The notes under the pieces are model-generated. The model was given only the letters and a program-made list of their open reading frames with translations, made no database searches and was not told the DNA's origin. The translations under genes and the position numbers were made by a program. A stretch of 64,000 nt of DNA from Intestinibacillus sp. Marseille-P6563 (GTDB lineage Bacteria > Bacillota > Clostridia > Oscillospirales > Butyricicoccaceae), in NCBI RefSeq assembly GCF_900604335.1, contig NZ_UWOD01000001.1, forward strand, positions 647,501 through 711,500, read 5' to 3'. Of this stretch, positions 1-7,844 are shown piece after piece. Numbering within the stretch: the first letter of the stretch is position 1; every line of letters starts with the position of its first letter.

Positions 1-206
<206 letters not shown>

Positions 207-419
207 TTATTAAAAGAGCAAAACGCTCATCTAATCGACTTTAGAGTCTGACGTGTCGGTTTAACTTTTAAAACAGAGTTCCGACTTCTGTTTGGATTCT
301 ACTAGAGTAAAAACTCAAGCGAATTTTCAGGTTCGTCACATACTATTTAAAGTAAGCATTTCGTTGTTTAATTTGCAAGGTGCAATGTTCGCTTCACCCT
401 TTCGAGTGAAAGCTTATTT

Positions 420-448
420 ATTATACCAGACTCATTTCGCCCTGTCAA
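420..448 (-). promoter_or_regulatory. rRNA operon promoter, proximal (P3)
   Basis: On the minus strand TTGACA (443-448) and TATAAT (420-425) are separated by exactly 17 bp: a full consensus sigma-70 promoter, about 215 nt upstream of the 16S 5' end. The bases after the -10 read AAATAAGC, as in the next promoter upstream. Confidence 0.88.
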
Positions 449-551
449 GAACTTTTTAACTTTTTTCGAAGTTTTTCAACTTCGAATCTAGTTTATCAAG
501 TTCTTTCGGAACTTTTCGAGCTGGTTCGCTATCCTTTCGGACAGCTTATTT

Positions 552-580
552 AGTATACCGCATTTCGAACCCTTTGTCAA
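552..580 (-). promoter_or_regulatory. rRNA operon promoter, middle (P2)
   Basis: Minus-strand TTGACA (575-580), 17 bp spacer, TATACT (552-557), followed by AAATAAGC. Same architecture as the proximal promoter, 132 bp further upstream. Confidence 0.85.
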
Positions 581-645
581 CAACTTTTTTCATTGTTTCC
601 GAAGTTTTCTTTTCGCGGTCGCTGCTTTTGAAAAGCAGCTTAGTT

Positions 646-674
646 AATATACGCCAACTTTCCCCTTTTGTCAA
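646..674 (-). promoter_or_regulatory. rRNA operon promoter, distal (P1)
   Basis: Minus-strand TTGACA (669-674), 17 bp spacer, TATATT (646-651), followed by AACTAAGC and a short hairpin. It is the third of three tandem promoters. The rest of the 207-717 stretch holds the rRNA leader and AT-rich spacer with repeated TTTTTCGAAGTTTTTC-like tracts; I see no gene in it. Confidence 0.83.
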
Positions 675-717
675 CACCTTTTTTCCCGTTTTCGTCAAAG
701 TTTTTCAAAACCGAAAG

Positions 718-742
718 AAAGCGGCACAGAATGTGCCGCTTT
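718..742 (-). terminator. Rho-independent terminator of fba
   Basis: An 11-bp perfect stem (AAAGCGGCACA / TGTGCCGCTTT) with a GAA loop lies 32 bp beyond the fba stop. On the minus strand it is followed by a moderately T-rich tract. It separates fba from the rRNA promoters. Confidence 0.75.
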
Positions 743-773
743 CCCTGTAAACGCTTGTTTTAATGAAGCAAAA

Positions 774-1742
774 TTAGGCCTTGCCGTTGCAGCCCAGAAC
801 ATTGATCAGCTTATGGGTAACCATGTCCTTAACAGCCTGACGAGCCGGCTTGAGGTACTGACGCGGGTCAAAGTCAGCCGGATGCTCAGCAAAGTGCTTG
901 CGGATGGTTGCAGTCATTGCCAGACGGATATCGGAGTCGATATTGATCTTGCAGACAGCCAGCTTTGCAGCCTTGCGCAGCTGATCTTCCGGAATGCCGA
1001 TTGCGTCCGGCATGTTGCCGCCGTACTGGTTAACCATCTTAACAAATTCCTGCGGAACCGAAGAAGAACCGTGCAGAACGATCGGGAAGCCCGGCAGACG
1101 CTTGATGCACTCTTCCAGTACGTCGAAACGCAGCGGAGGCGGAACCAGGATGCCTTCCTCGTTGCGGGTGCACTGTGCAGCAGTGAACTTGTATGCGCCG
1201 TGAGAAGTGCCGATTGCGATTGCCAGCGAGTCACAACCGGTGCGGGATACGAACTCCTCAACTTCTTCCGGATGGGTGTAGCTTTCCTGACCTGCTTCTA
1301 CAACAACTTCGTCTTCTACGCCAGCCAAGGTGCCCAGCTCAGCTTCTACAACAACGCCGTGTGCGTGTGCATATTCAACAACCTGCTTGGTCAGTGCAAT
1401 GTTTTCCTCGAAGGGCTTGGAGGAAGCATCGATCATAACCGAGGTGAAGCCGCCGTCGATGCAACTCTTGCAGATTTCAAAAGAGTCGCCGTGGTCCAGA
1501 TGCAGAGCGATCGGGATTTCCGGGCAGTTTTCAACCGCAGCCTGAACCATCTTTACCAGATAGTTGTGGTTTGCGTAAGCACGTGCGCCCTTGGATACCT
1601 GCAGAACGACCGGAGCCTTCTGCTCCTGGCAAGCCTCGGTGATACCCTGGACAATTTCCATGTTGTTTACGTTGAAAGCACCGACAGCGTAGCCGCCGTC
1701 GTAAGCCTTCTTAAACATTTCGGTAGTAGTTACTAATGGCAT
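774..1742 (-). CDS. fba: Class II fructose-bisphosphate aldolase
   Basis: A zinc-dependent aldolase that cleaves fructose 1,6-bisphosphate to dihydroxyacetone phosphate and glyceraldehyde 3-phosphate, in cytosolic glycolysis and gluconeogenesis. The 322-residue protein has the normal family length. It starts MPLVTTTEM and has the class II landmarks: GAFNVNN near residue 22, the zinc-ligand segment HLDHGDS near 81, EAELGTLAG near 134 and VLHGSSS near 224. AAAGGAAG lies 8 nt before the ATG. It is transcribed divergently from the PPi-phosphofructokinase gene at 1980, with facing promoters, so two consecutive glycolytic steps share one regulatory region. A terminator hairpin follows. Tagatose-bisphosphate specificity cannot be excluded from sequence alone. 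Confidence 0.94.
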   Translation of the reverse strand: MPLVTTTEMFKKAYDGGYAVGAFNVNNMEIVQGITEACQEQKAPVVLQVSKGARAYANHNYLVKMVQAAVENCPEIPIALHLDHGDSFEICKSCIDGGFTSVMIDASSKPFEENIALTKQVVEYAHAHGVVVEAELGTLAGVEDEVVVEAGQESYTHPEEVEEFVSRTGCDSLAIAIGTSHGAYKFTAAQCTRNEEGILVPPPLRFDVLEECIKRLPGFPIVLHGSSSVPQEFVKMVNQYGGNMPDAIGIPEDQLRKAAKLAVCKINIDSDIRLAMTATIRKHFAEHPADFDPRQYLKPARQAVKDMVTHKLINVLGCNGKA

Positions 1743-1805
1743 TTTAATAACTTCCTTTCGAATGAATTTGATTTTGCTTCATTTTTCACAAGCAATCCTA
1801 ACAAT

Positions 1806-1834
1806 ATCTTACCAGTGTAACGTTGTAAAATCAA
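1806..1834 (-). promoter_or_regulatory. Promoter of fba
   Basis: Minus-strand TTGATT (1829-1834), 17 bp spacer, TAAGAT (1806-1811), giving a leader of about 60 nt before the fba ATG. Its -35 region reads TTGATTTTACA, identical to the divergent promoter at 1894. Confidence 0.7.
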
Positions 1835-1893
1835 GCTTTTTGTTACCATTTTGTTGATGAAGCTGAAATTTCATAGAAAACCTGGAAAAGAAA

Positions 1894-1922
1894 TTGATTT
1901 TACAGACGTTTTATGATATGAT
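1894..1922 (+). promoter_or_regulatory. Promoter of the PPi-phosphofructokinase gene
   Basis: TTGATT (1894-1899), 17 bp spacer, TATGAT (1917-1922). The -35 region TTGATTTTACA is shared with the fba promoter on the other strand. Confidence 0.7.
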
Positions 1923-1979
1923 TTGAATGACTTGAAACGCCTGAATTTGGGTTGTAAGTTTTTTAGGAGGTATTTCAAA

Positions 1980-3221
1980 ATGAGTGAATTAAAAGGCGCT
2001 TGCGTCATCGGTCAGTCCGGTGGCCCGACTTCGGTCATCAATTCTTCCGTTCTCGGTGCAATCGAAGCAGCGCTCGATTCGGATTCCATCACCCGTGTAT
2101 TCGGCATGGCTCACGGCATCAAGGGCCTGCTCGATGATCAGCTCTACGATATCGATAAGGAAGACCGCGAAGAACTGAAGCTCCTGCGGTACACCCCGTC
2201 TTCGGCTCTGGGTTCCTGCCGCTACAAGCTGGCAGATCCGGATGTAGACGATACCGATTACAAGCGCATTCTCGAGATGTTCAAGAAGTATGACATCCGT
2301 TACTTCTTCTACAACGGCGGTAACGACTCCATGGACACCTGCAACAAGGTTTCCAAGTATATGATGAAGTCTGGCTACGAATGCCGCGTCATGGGCATTC
2401 CGAAGACCATCGACAACGACCTGTTCGGCACCGACCACTGCCCGGGCTTTGCTTCGGCTGCTAAGTATATCGCAACTTCCTGCATGGAAATCTATCAGGA
2501 CGCTCGCGTATACGACACCGGCATGATCTGCATCGTTGAGATCATGGGCCGTCACGCTGGCTGGCTGACCGCAGCTTCTGGCCTGGCAACCGCAAAGGGT
2601 GCAGGTCCGGACCTTATCTACCTGCCGGAGACCGATTTCGACATGGACAAGTTCATTGCCGATGTCAAGAAGGTTTACGAAGAAAAGGGCAACTGCCTGG
2701 TAGCTGTTTCCGAAGGCATCCACTATGCAGACGGTTCCTTCGTTTCCGAGGCAAAGACCTCTGCAACCGACGGCTTCGGCCATGCACAGCTGGGCGGCCT
2801 GGCTGCTATGCTGGCAGAAAAGGTGAAGAGCGAGACCGGCGCTAAGGTTCGCGGCATCGAGCTGTCCCTGCTGCAGCGCTGCGCTGCACACTGCGCTTCC
2901 AAGACCGACGTAGACGAGTCCTACATGTCCGGTAAGGCTGCAGTTGAAAACGCAATCGCTGGCAAGACCGACTTTATGCCGGGCTTCAAGTGCACCCGTG
3001 ATGCAAACGGCTACAAGTGCGAGATCGAACTGCTGCCGCTGTCCCAGGTTGCGAACACCGAGAAGAAGGTTCCGCGCGACTGGATCAACGAAGAAGGCAA
3101 CGGCGTAACCGAGAAGTTCATCGAGTACGCAATGCCGCTGATCGCTGGCGAAAACGTAGGCCCGAAGGAAGACGGCCTGCCGCGCTTTGCTCAGCTCAAG
3201 AAGATCAAGGCAGAAGTTTAA
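1980..3221 (+). CDS. pfp: Pyrophosphate-dependent 6-phosphofructokinase
   Basis: Phosphorylates fructose 6-phosphate to fructose 1,6-bisphosphate, the step just before the divergent aldolase. The PfkA-fold protein has GQSGGPTSVIN near residue 11, GGNDS at 113-117 and PKTIDND at 141-147. In this family an Asp after GG(D/N) and a Lys in PKTIDND (in place of Gly in both positions) mark use of pyrophosphate rather than ATP, so I call it PPi-dependent and reversible. About 413 residues, normal for the short PPi-PFK type. A longer frame opens at 1923, but AGGAGG ten nt upstream of the ATG at 1980 (MSELKGACV) decides the start. It has its own promoter and a strong terminator. Confidence 0.9.
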   Translation: MSELKGACVIGQSGGPTSVINSSVLGAIEAALDSDSITRVFGMAHGIKGLLDDQLYDIDKEDREELKLLRYTPSSALGSCRYKLADPDVDDTDYKRILEMFKKYDIRYFFYNGGNDSMDTCNKVSKYMMKSGYECRVMGIPKTIDNDLFGTDHCPGFASAAKYIATSCMEIYQDARVYDTGMICIVEIMGRHAGWLTAASGLATAKGAGPDLIYLPETDFDMDKFIADVKKVYEEKGNCLVAVSEGIHYADGSFVSEAKTSATDGFGHAQLGGLAAMLAEKVKSETGAKVRGIELSLLQRCAAHCASKTDVDESYMSGKAAVENAIAGKTDFMPGFKCTRDANGYKCEIELLPLSQVANTEKKVPRDWINEEGNGVTEKFIEYAMPLIAGENVGPKEDGLPRFAQLKKIKAEV

Positions 3222-3235
3222 AATATGCTATCCCG

Positions 3236-3263
3236 GCGGGGCCCTTTGGGGCCCCGCTTTTTT
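3236..3263 (+). terminator. Rho-independent terminator after pfp
   Basis: The 9-bp GC stem GCGGGGCCC / GGGCCCCGC closes a 4-nt loop and runs into a TTTTTT tract, 14 bp after the pfp stop. Confidence 0.92.
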
Positions 3264-3286
3264 CTATCCAAACAAGTTGCATGAGA

Positions 3287-3300
3287 TGGAGTGCACTCCA
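3287..3300. promoter_or_regulatory. Perfect 14-bp palindrome, candidate operator
   Basis: TGGAGTGCACTCCA is a perfect dyad between the pfp terminator and the promoter at 3355. It lies 55 bp upstream of that -35 box. No regulator gene is adjacent, so the role is a guess. Confidence 0.3.
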
Positions 3301-3354
3301 GGTTTTGTGATTTTGTGCAAGCCCCCAGAATTTACATTCTTCCCCCGACTTTGG

Positions 3355-3384
3355 TTGCATTCGCCCCGCGTCCAATGCTATACT
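3355..3384 (+). promoter_or_regulatory. Promoter of the DUF362 gene
   Basis: TTGCAT (3355-3360), 18 bp spacer, TATACT (3379-3384), about 32 nt before the chosen start codon. Confidence 0.6.
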
Positions 3385-3416
3385 GAACACAGAAGGACAA
3401 GAAAGGAATGAAGGAT

Positions 3417-4538
3417 ATGAATCCGTCTAAGGTTTATTTTTGCGATTTCCGCACCACACTGACCGAAAATCTTCCGCAAAAGCTCACCCGTTTGATGAAG
3501 ACCGCCGGCATGGGGGAAATCGACTTCGATAAGAAATTTACAGCCATCAAGATCCACTTTGGGGAGCCAGGCAATTTGGCGTATCTGCGTCCCAACTGGG
3601 CCAAAACGGTCGTAGACTTTGTCAAGGAACGCGGCGGCAAACCGTTTTTGACCGACTGCAACACGCTCTATGTCGGCGGCCGCAAAAATGCGCTCGATCA
3701 TTTGGATTCGGCGTATGTCAACGGCTTTTCTCCGTTCTCCACGGGTTGTCATGTCATCATTGCCGATGGTCTGAAGGGCACGGATGAAGCCTATGTTCCG
3801 GTAGAAGGCGGCGAATATGTCAAGGAAGCCAAAATCGGTCAGGCAATCATGGATGCGGACATCTTTATTTCGCTGACGCACTTTAAAGGCCACGAGGCAG
3901 CCGGCTTCGGCGGATGCCTGAAAAACATTGGTATGGGCTGCGGCTCGCGCGCCGGTAAAATGGAAATGCACAATGCCGGTAAGCCACAGGTCGACCCGTC
4001 GCCCTGCGTTGGCTGCGGCATGTGCCAGCGCATTTGCGCCCATAGCGCAATCACCATTACCGAGAAAAAGGCACACATTGACCATAATAAATGCGTTGGC
4101 TGCGGCCGGTGCATTGGCGTTTGTCCCACCGACGCGGTTGGCTGCGGGTATGATGAATCCAACATTGTTCTCAACCGCAAAATCGCCGAATACACCAAGG
4201 CAGTCGTCGATGGCCGTCCCTGCTTCCACATCTCGCTGGTCATCGATGTATCTCCGAACTGCGACTGCCATGCCGAAAACGATGTGGCACTGGTCCCGAA
4301 TATCGGTATGTTTGCTTCGTTTGACCCGGTTGCACTCGACCAGGCTTGTGTCGATGCCGTTAATGCAGCACCTGCCAATCCGCAAAGCCTGCTGTTTGAT
4401 GAACATGAACGTCATCATATCCACGATGCCCACGACCATTTCCATGCGGCGCATCCGGATACCAACTGGCAGTCGGCGCTTGAGCATGCAGAAAAACTCG
4501 GTCTCGGCACCCGGCAATATGAACTGGTTCGCCTGTAA
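3417..4538 (+). CDS. DUF362 domain iron-sulfur protein with a two-cluster ferredoxin segment
   Basis: The first ~190 and last ~130 residues match the DUF362 type: KIHFGEPGNLAYLRP near 45, LTHFKGHEAAGFGG near 155, and FDPVALDQACVDAV near 305. Between them sits an 8Fe ferredoxin module with CVGCGMCQRIC and CVGCGRCIGVCP, enough Cys for two [4Fe-4S] clusters. No signal peptide, so cytosolic. DUF362 proteins are presumed redox proteins; the partner is unknown and no oxidoreductase gene is next to it. The C-terminus has a His/Asp-rich stretch (EHERHHIHDAHDHFHAAH) that could hold metal. Two ATGs compete: 3408 is too close to AAAGGA, so I prefer 3417 (373 aa, MNPSKVYF). Confidence 0.85.
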   Translation: MNPSKVYFCDFRTTLTENLPQKLTRLMKTAGMGEIDFDKKFTAIKIHFGEPGNLAYLRPNWAKTVVDFVKERGGKPFLTDCNTLYVGGRKNALDHLDSAYVNGFSPFSTGCHVIIADGLKGTDEAYVPVEGGEYVKEAKIGQAIMDADIFISLTHFKGHEAAGFGGCLKNIGMGCGSRAGKMEMHNAGKPQVDPSPCVGCGMCQRICAHSAITITEKKAHIDHNKCVGCGRCIGVCPTDAVGCGYDESNIVLNRKIAEYTKAVVDGRPCFHISLVIDVSPNCDCHAENDVALVPNIGMFASFDPVALDQACVDAVNAAPANPQSLLFDEHERHHIHDAHDHFHAAHPDTNWQSALEHAEKLGLGTRQYELVRL

Positions 4539-4545
4539 GAATCCA

Positions 4546-4578
4546 AACCACCCCGTCACCATGCGGGGTGGTTTTTTT
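4546..4578 (+). terminator. Rho-independent terminator after the DUF362 gene
   Basis: AACCACCCCG / CGGGGTGGTT stem with an 8-nt loop followed by T residues. Confidence 0.9.
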
Positions 4579-4660
4579 GTTTACCCGAAGTGCAGGGAAT
4601 GGATTCCCCTTTTTCGGCAAATTATGATACAATAAAGGAAAACGATATGGATGGTTATGT

Positions 4661-6004
4661 ATGGACAAAGAATATCTTCTGCACGAGCGGCCTCTGCGGG
4701 CATTGCTCGTTTTTGCATTTCCGATTCTGATTGGGAATTTGTTTCAGCAGTTTTACACCATGGCCGATTCGGTCATTGTTGGACGGTTTGTCAGCGAAAA
4801 CGCTCTGGCCGCGGTCGGCGCCTCCTATTCCCTGACCAATGTATTTATTTCGGTCGCCTTAGGCGGCGGCATGGGGGCCGCGGTCATCACCAGCCAGACC
4901 TTTGGACAGCGCGATTATCGACGGATGAAGCGCTCCATTGCTACCGCTCTGTTGTCTTTTCTGGTGCTCAGTCTGGTGCTCAGCGCATTTGGTCTCGTAT
5001 TCTGCCGACAGATCATGGATTTGTTACAGACACCCTCCAACATTCTGGACGATGCGACCGCCTATTTGCAGATCTATTTTCTAGGGCTGCCCTTCCTGTT
5101 TATGTATAATGTACTGTCCGCGATGTTCAATGCCCTTGGACGGTCCAAAATCCCGCTGGGTCTGCTGATTTTCTCTTCTGTGCTCAACATCCTGCTCGAC
5201 TTGTACATGGTCTGTGTCCTTGGGCTCGGGGTGACCGGTGTTGCCTGGGCGACCTTGCTCGCTCAAGGGGTTTCCGCGCTCGCATCCTTTGTCATTTTTC
5301 TGCGGACCATTCGAAACTATGCCATTCCCCATCCCTATCGCTTTGACCTGTCCGAACTGCGGCAGATGGTGCGCATCGCGCTGCCGACCATTTTGCAGCA
5401 GTCGACCGTGTCCATCGGCATGATGCTCGTGCAATCGGTGGTCAACCGGTTTGGCGCCGAAGTACTGGCCGGATACTCGGCCGCGGTTCGCATTGAAAAC
5501 ATCTGCTTTGTGCCCATGGTCGCCATGGGTAATGCGATTGCTTCCTATACTGCGCAAAATCTGGGTGCCAATCAGATCGACCGCATCCGGCAGGGCTATC
5601 GTCTTTCCTATCGTGTGATTGCCTGCTTTGCCGTGATTTTATGTGTCATCCTGCAAGTGGCCTATCGCCCCTTGATTACCCTGTTCCTCGGCGAAGATGG
5701 TACCCCGGCAGCGTTGCAAACCGGTATGGATTATACCTGGTTTATCAGCTGGTTCTTTGTGCTGTTGGGCTGCAAGATGATTACCGATGGCGTTCTGCGT
5801 GGCGCAGGCGATATGCCGGTGTTTACGCTGGCCAATCTGGTCAATCTGGGACTTCGGGTGCTGATTGCTGTTTGCCTGGCGCCACGGTTTGGCGTTGCAC
5901 TGGTTTGGTACGCTGTCCCCATCGGCTGGCTGGCCAATTATCTGATCTCGCTGGCCGAATATCGCACCGGCAAATGGAAAACGATTTTGAAAAAAACTGC
6001 CTGA
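4661..6004 (+). CDS. MATE family multidrug/metabolite exporter
   Basis: A 447-residue, very hydrophobic protein with about 12 membrane segments, the size and layout of MATE antiporters. MATE landmarks include FPILIGNLFQQFYTMADSVIVGRF in helix 1-2 and the matching second-half block TILQQSTVSIGMMLVQSVVNRFG. Family members export cationic or anionic compounds using Na+ or H+ gradients; the substrate cannot be read from sequence. The start at 4661 has only a weak GGATGG upstream; TATGAT at 4623 may be its -10. It converges on a second MATE gene on the opposite strand, with a shared hairpin terminator between them. Confidence 0.88.
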   Translation: MDKEYLLHERPLRALLVFAFPILIGNLFQQFYTMADSVIVGRFVSENALAAVGASYSLTNVFISVALGGGMGAAVITSQTFGQRDYRRMKRSIATALLSFLVLSLVLSAFGLVFCRQIMDLLQTPSNILDDATAYLQIYFLGLPFLFMYNVLSAMFNALGRSKIPLGLLIFSSVLNILLDLYMVCVLGLGVTGVAWATLLAQGVSALASFVIFLRTIRNYAIPHPYRFDLSELRQMVRIALPTILQQSTVSIGMMLVQSVVNRFGAEVLAGYSAAVRIENICFVPMVAMGNAIASYTAQNLGANQIDRIRQGYRLSYRVIACFAVILCVILQVAYRPLITLFLGEDGTPAALQTGMDYTWFISWFFVLLGCKMITDGVLRGAGDMPVFTLANLVNLGLRVLIAVCLAPRFGVALVWYAVPIGWLANYLISLAEYRTGKWKTILKKTA

Positions 6005-6009
6005 ATCCA

Positions 6010-6057
6010 AAAACTCCCCCTGCCTGCACGATGTGCCAAGGCAGAGGGAGTTTTTTT
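6010..6057. terminator. Bidirectional terminator between the two MATE genes
   Basis: AAACTCCCCCTGCC pairs with GGCAGAGGGAGTTT around a central loop, with T runs in both directions. It serves the convergent genes ending at 6004 and 6082. Confidence 0.85.
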
Positions 6058-6081
6058 CAGTACAACGGCTGTACTGTATGG

Positions 6082-7458
6082 TCAGGATACGCTGGGGACA
6101 TTGGTTTGCTTTTGGACCGGCCGAAAGACTTTGCGCCGCAGTACCAGATAACACACGACATGCGCACAGACGGTCAAAATCCACGAAATCGGATACGAGA
6201 TGTACAATACAAATAGGGTATGCTGCCAACGGAAGATGGTAAAAATCCAGAAAATACGGAATACACAAGCACCTGCCAGGGATACCAGCATTGGCATGAC
6301 CGAATATCCCATACCACGTACACTGCCTGCGACCACATCCATCATGCCGCATAAGAAATAGGTAACTGCTACCACGTTCAATCGTGCCATACCGTACGAA
6401 ACGACTTCGGCCTCGCCCGAATAAATGCTCAGCAATTCGCGGCCAAAGAAATGCGCGCCATTGCCTAGCAGCAGACCGATACAGGTCACCAAAATCAGAC
6501 ACCGAATCAGAATTTGATCGATGCGTCCATACTGCCGGGCGCCCAGGTTCTGACTGGTAAAGCTGAGCGCTGTCTGATAAATCGCATTCATCGACGTATA
6601 GACAAAACCTTCGATGTTGGCCGCTGCGGTATTCCCGGCCACCACGATCGCACCAAAGGAATTGATGGACGACTGAATGAGCACATTGGAAATGTTGAAA
6701 ATCACGCTTTGCAGGCCTGCCGGCAAGCCGATCTGCATCATACGGCGGAATTTATCCAGATGGAAGTGCATGTGTTTCAAATCCACATGACAAGCCCCAT
6801 CCATTTGGGTCAGGCAATAGACGATCAGGCACGCCGAAATGATCTGAGCGATGACGGTCGCCGACGCAACACCTACAACCCCGAGATCGAGCACAATGAC
6901 AAAGAACAGATTGCAAATTACGTTTACAACACCCGACATCATCAGGAAGTACAGCGGACGTCTGGTATCGCCCACGGCGCGCAAAACAGCGGCGCCAAAA
7001 TTGTAAAGCATGGTGGCCGGCATGCCGATAAAATAAATACGCATGTACAGCACTGCCTGGTCGAGTACATCTTCCGGCGTTGCCATCCATTCCAGCATGG
7101 GGCGCGCCGCCAGAACGCCGACGACAATCAGGATCATGCCTCCCGTAATGGCTGTCCACAAAGCAGTTTGTACGGTTTCCTGGGCATCATCAAAATCATT
7201 GCCCCCGCAAAAACGTGCGATCAATACATTCGCTCCGACCGAAATACCGATAAAAAAATTGACCAGCAGATTGATTAGGGAACTGGTCGACCCAACGGCT
7301 GCCATCGCCTGACTGCCGGTAAAGCGGCCCACGACGATGATGTCAGCGGCATTGAACAAAAGCTGTAAGATGCCCGAGCAAATCAGCGGCAGCGAAAACA
7401 GCAGGATACGGCTGAGCAACGGCCCATTGCACATATCGATCTCATAGGATTTTTTCAT
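6082..7458 (-). CDS. MATE family multidrug/metabolite exporter (second copy)
   Basis: A 458-residue polytopic membrane protein with the MATE fold: N-terminal GPLLSRILLFSLPLICSG, LFNAADIIVVGRFTGSQAM, and the repeated half AGLQSVIFNISNVLIQSSIN. It is related to but clearly different from the convergent MATE protein at 4661, so not a recent duplication. An open frame extends upstream to 7530, but GAAAGGAG 12 nt before the ATG at 7458 (MKKSYEIDM) and the hydrophilic extra residues argue for the shorter start. The substrate is unknown. No regulator is adjacent on this strand. Confidence 0.87.
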   Translation of the reverse strand: MKKSYEIDMCNGPLLSRILLFSLPLICSGILQLLFNAADIIVVGRFTGSQAMAAVGSTSSLINLLVNFFIGISVGANVLIARFCGGNDFDDAQETVQTALWTAITGGMILIVVGVLAARPMLEWMATPEDVLDQAVLYMRIYFIGMPATMLYNFGAAVLRAVGDTRRPLYFLMMSGVVNVICNLFFVIVLDLGVVGVASATVIAQIISACLIVYCLTQMDGACHVDLKHMHFHLDKFRRMMQIGLPAGLQSVIFNISNVLIQSSINSFGAIVVAGNTAAANIEGFVYTSMNAIYQTALSFTSQNLGARQYGRIDQILIRCLILVTCIGLLLGNGAHFFGRELLSIYSGEAEVVSYGMARLNVVAVTYFLCGMMDVVAGSVRGMGYSVMPMLVSLAGACVFRIFWIFTIFRWQHTLFVLYISYPISWILTVCAHVVCYLVLRRKVFRPVQKQTNVPSVS

Positions 7459-7536
7459 TACGGTGAGGGGCTCCTTTCTCTCTGGCCCATGTCGTTTTGG
7501 GGATCCTACCCCCATACAGCCAGCCCACAAAATAGA

Positions 7537-7558
7537 TTTACATTTTCTTTACACTTTC
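7537..7558. promoter_or_regulatory. Tandem 11-bp direct repeat upstream of the agr-like module
   Basis: TTTACATTTTC is followed directly by TTTACACTTTC (10 of 11 identical). The spacing is one helical turn, in the intergenic region between the leftward MATE gene and the rightward LytTR regulator. LytTR proteins bind short direct repeats, so this is a candidate operator; the spacing differs from the classical AgrA pair. Confidence 0.3.
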
Positions 7559-7671
7559 TTTGCTCACTATATCTTATTCCAACCCGAAATAGAATGCAAT
7601 ATCCCCCAAAGCCCAAATGCGATTTTCTCCCTTTTGACGGTTTTTCATCAAAAATACCGAGGAGTTTTCAT

Positions 7672-7764
7672 CTGTCTTCCTGTTTGTCTAAACGAATCCG
7701 CCGTCCCATCGCCCGATTGGCTGCCCCCGCGGCACTGGCAGCGGTTCTTGCTCTTGCAATTTGA
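7672..7764 (+). CDS. Possible 26-30 residue cationic/hydrophobic peptide (speculative)
   Basis: A GAGGAG ribosome-binding-like site at 7659-7664 precedes a short frame ending at 7764. It has no ATG: candidate starts are CTG at 7672 (7 nt after GAGGAG) or TTG at 7684. The peptide would have a basic stretch (SKRIRRPIARL) and then AAPAALAAVLALAI. This resembles the amphipathic leader half of AgrD-type precursors. The Cys-containing thiolactone part and the acidic tail that AgrB needs are absent. It lies just upstream of a LytTR-kinase-AgrB module that otherwise lacks an AgrD. It may be a degenerate AgrD, another small peptide, or no gene at all. Confidence 0.2.
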   Translation: MSSCLSKRIRRPIARLAAPAALAAVLALAI

Positions 7765-7781
7765 TTGGAACCGTTTATAAT
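7754..7781 (+). promoter_or_regulatory. Promoter of the agr-like module
   Basis: TTGCAA (7754-7759), 16 bp spacer, perfect TATAAT (7776-7781), about 55 nt upstream of the GTG start of the regulator gene. The rest of 7459-7844 holds only the direct repeat and the doubtful small frame described separately. Confidence 0.6.
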
Positions 7782-7844
7782 AAAAGTATATAAAATTCCA
7801 AAAGCATACATTTTTTGCCGTTCATCGCGAACAGGGGGAACACT

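Noticed and set aside
207-717. Possible tRNA or small gene in the rRNA leader
   Set aside because: No cloverleaf or anticodon arm could be found, and the stretch is explained by three promoters and leader RNA.
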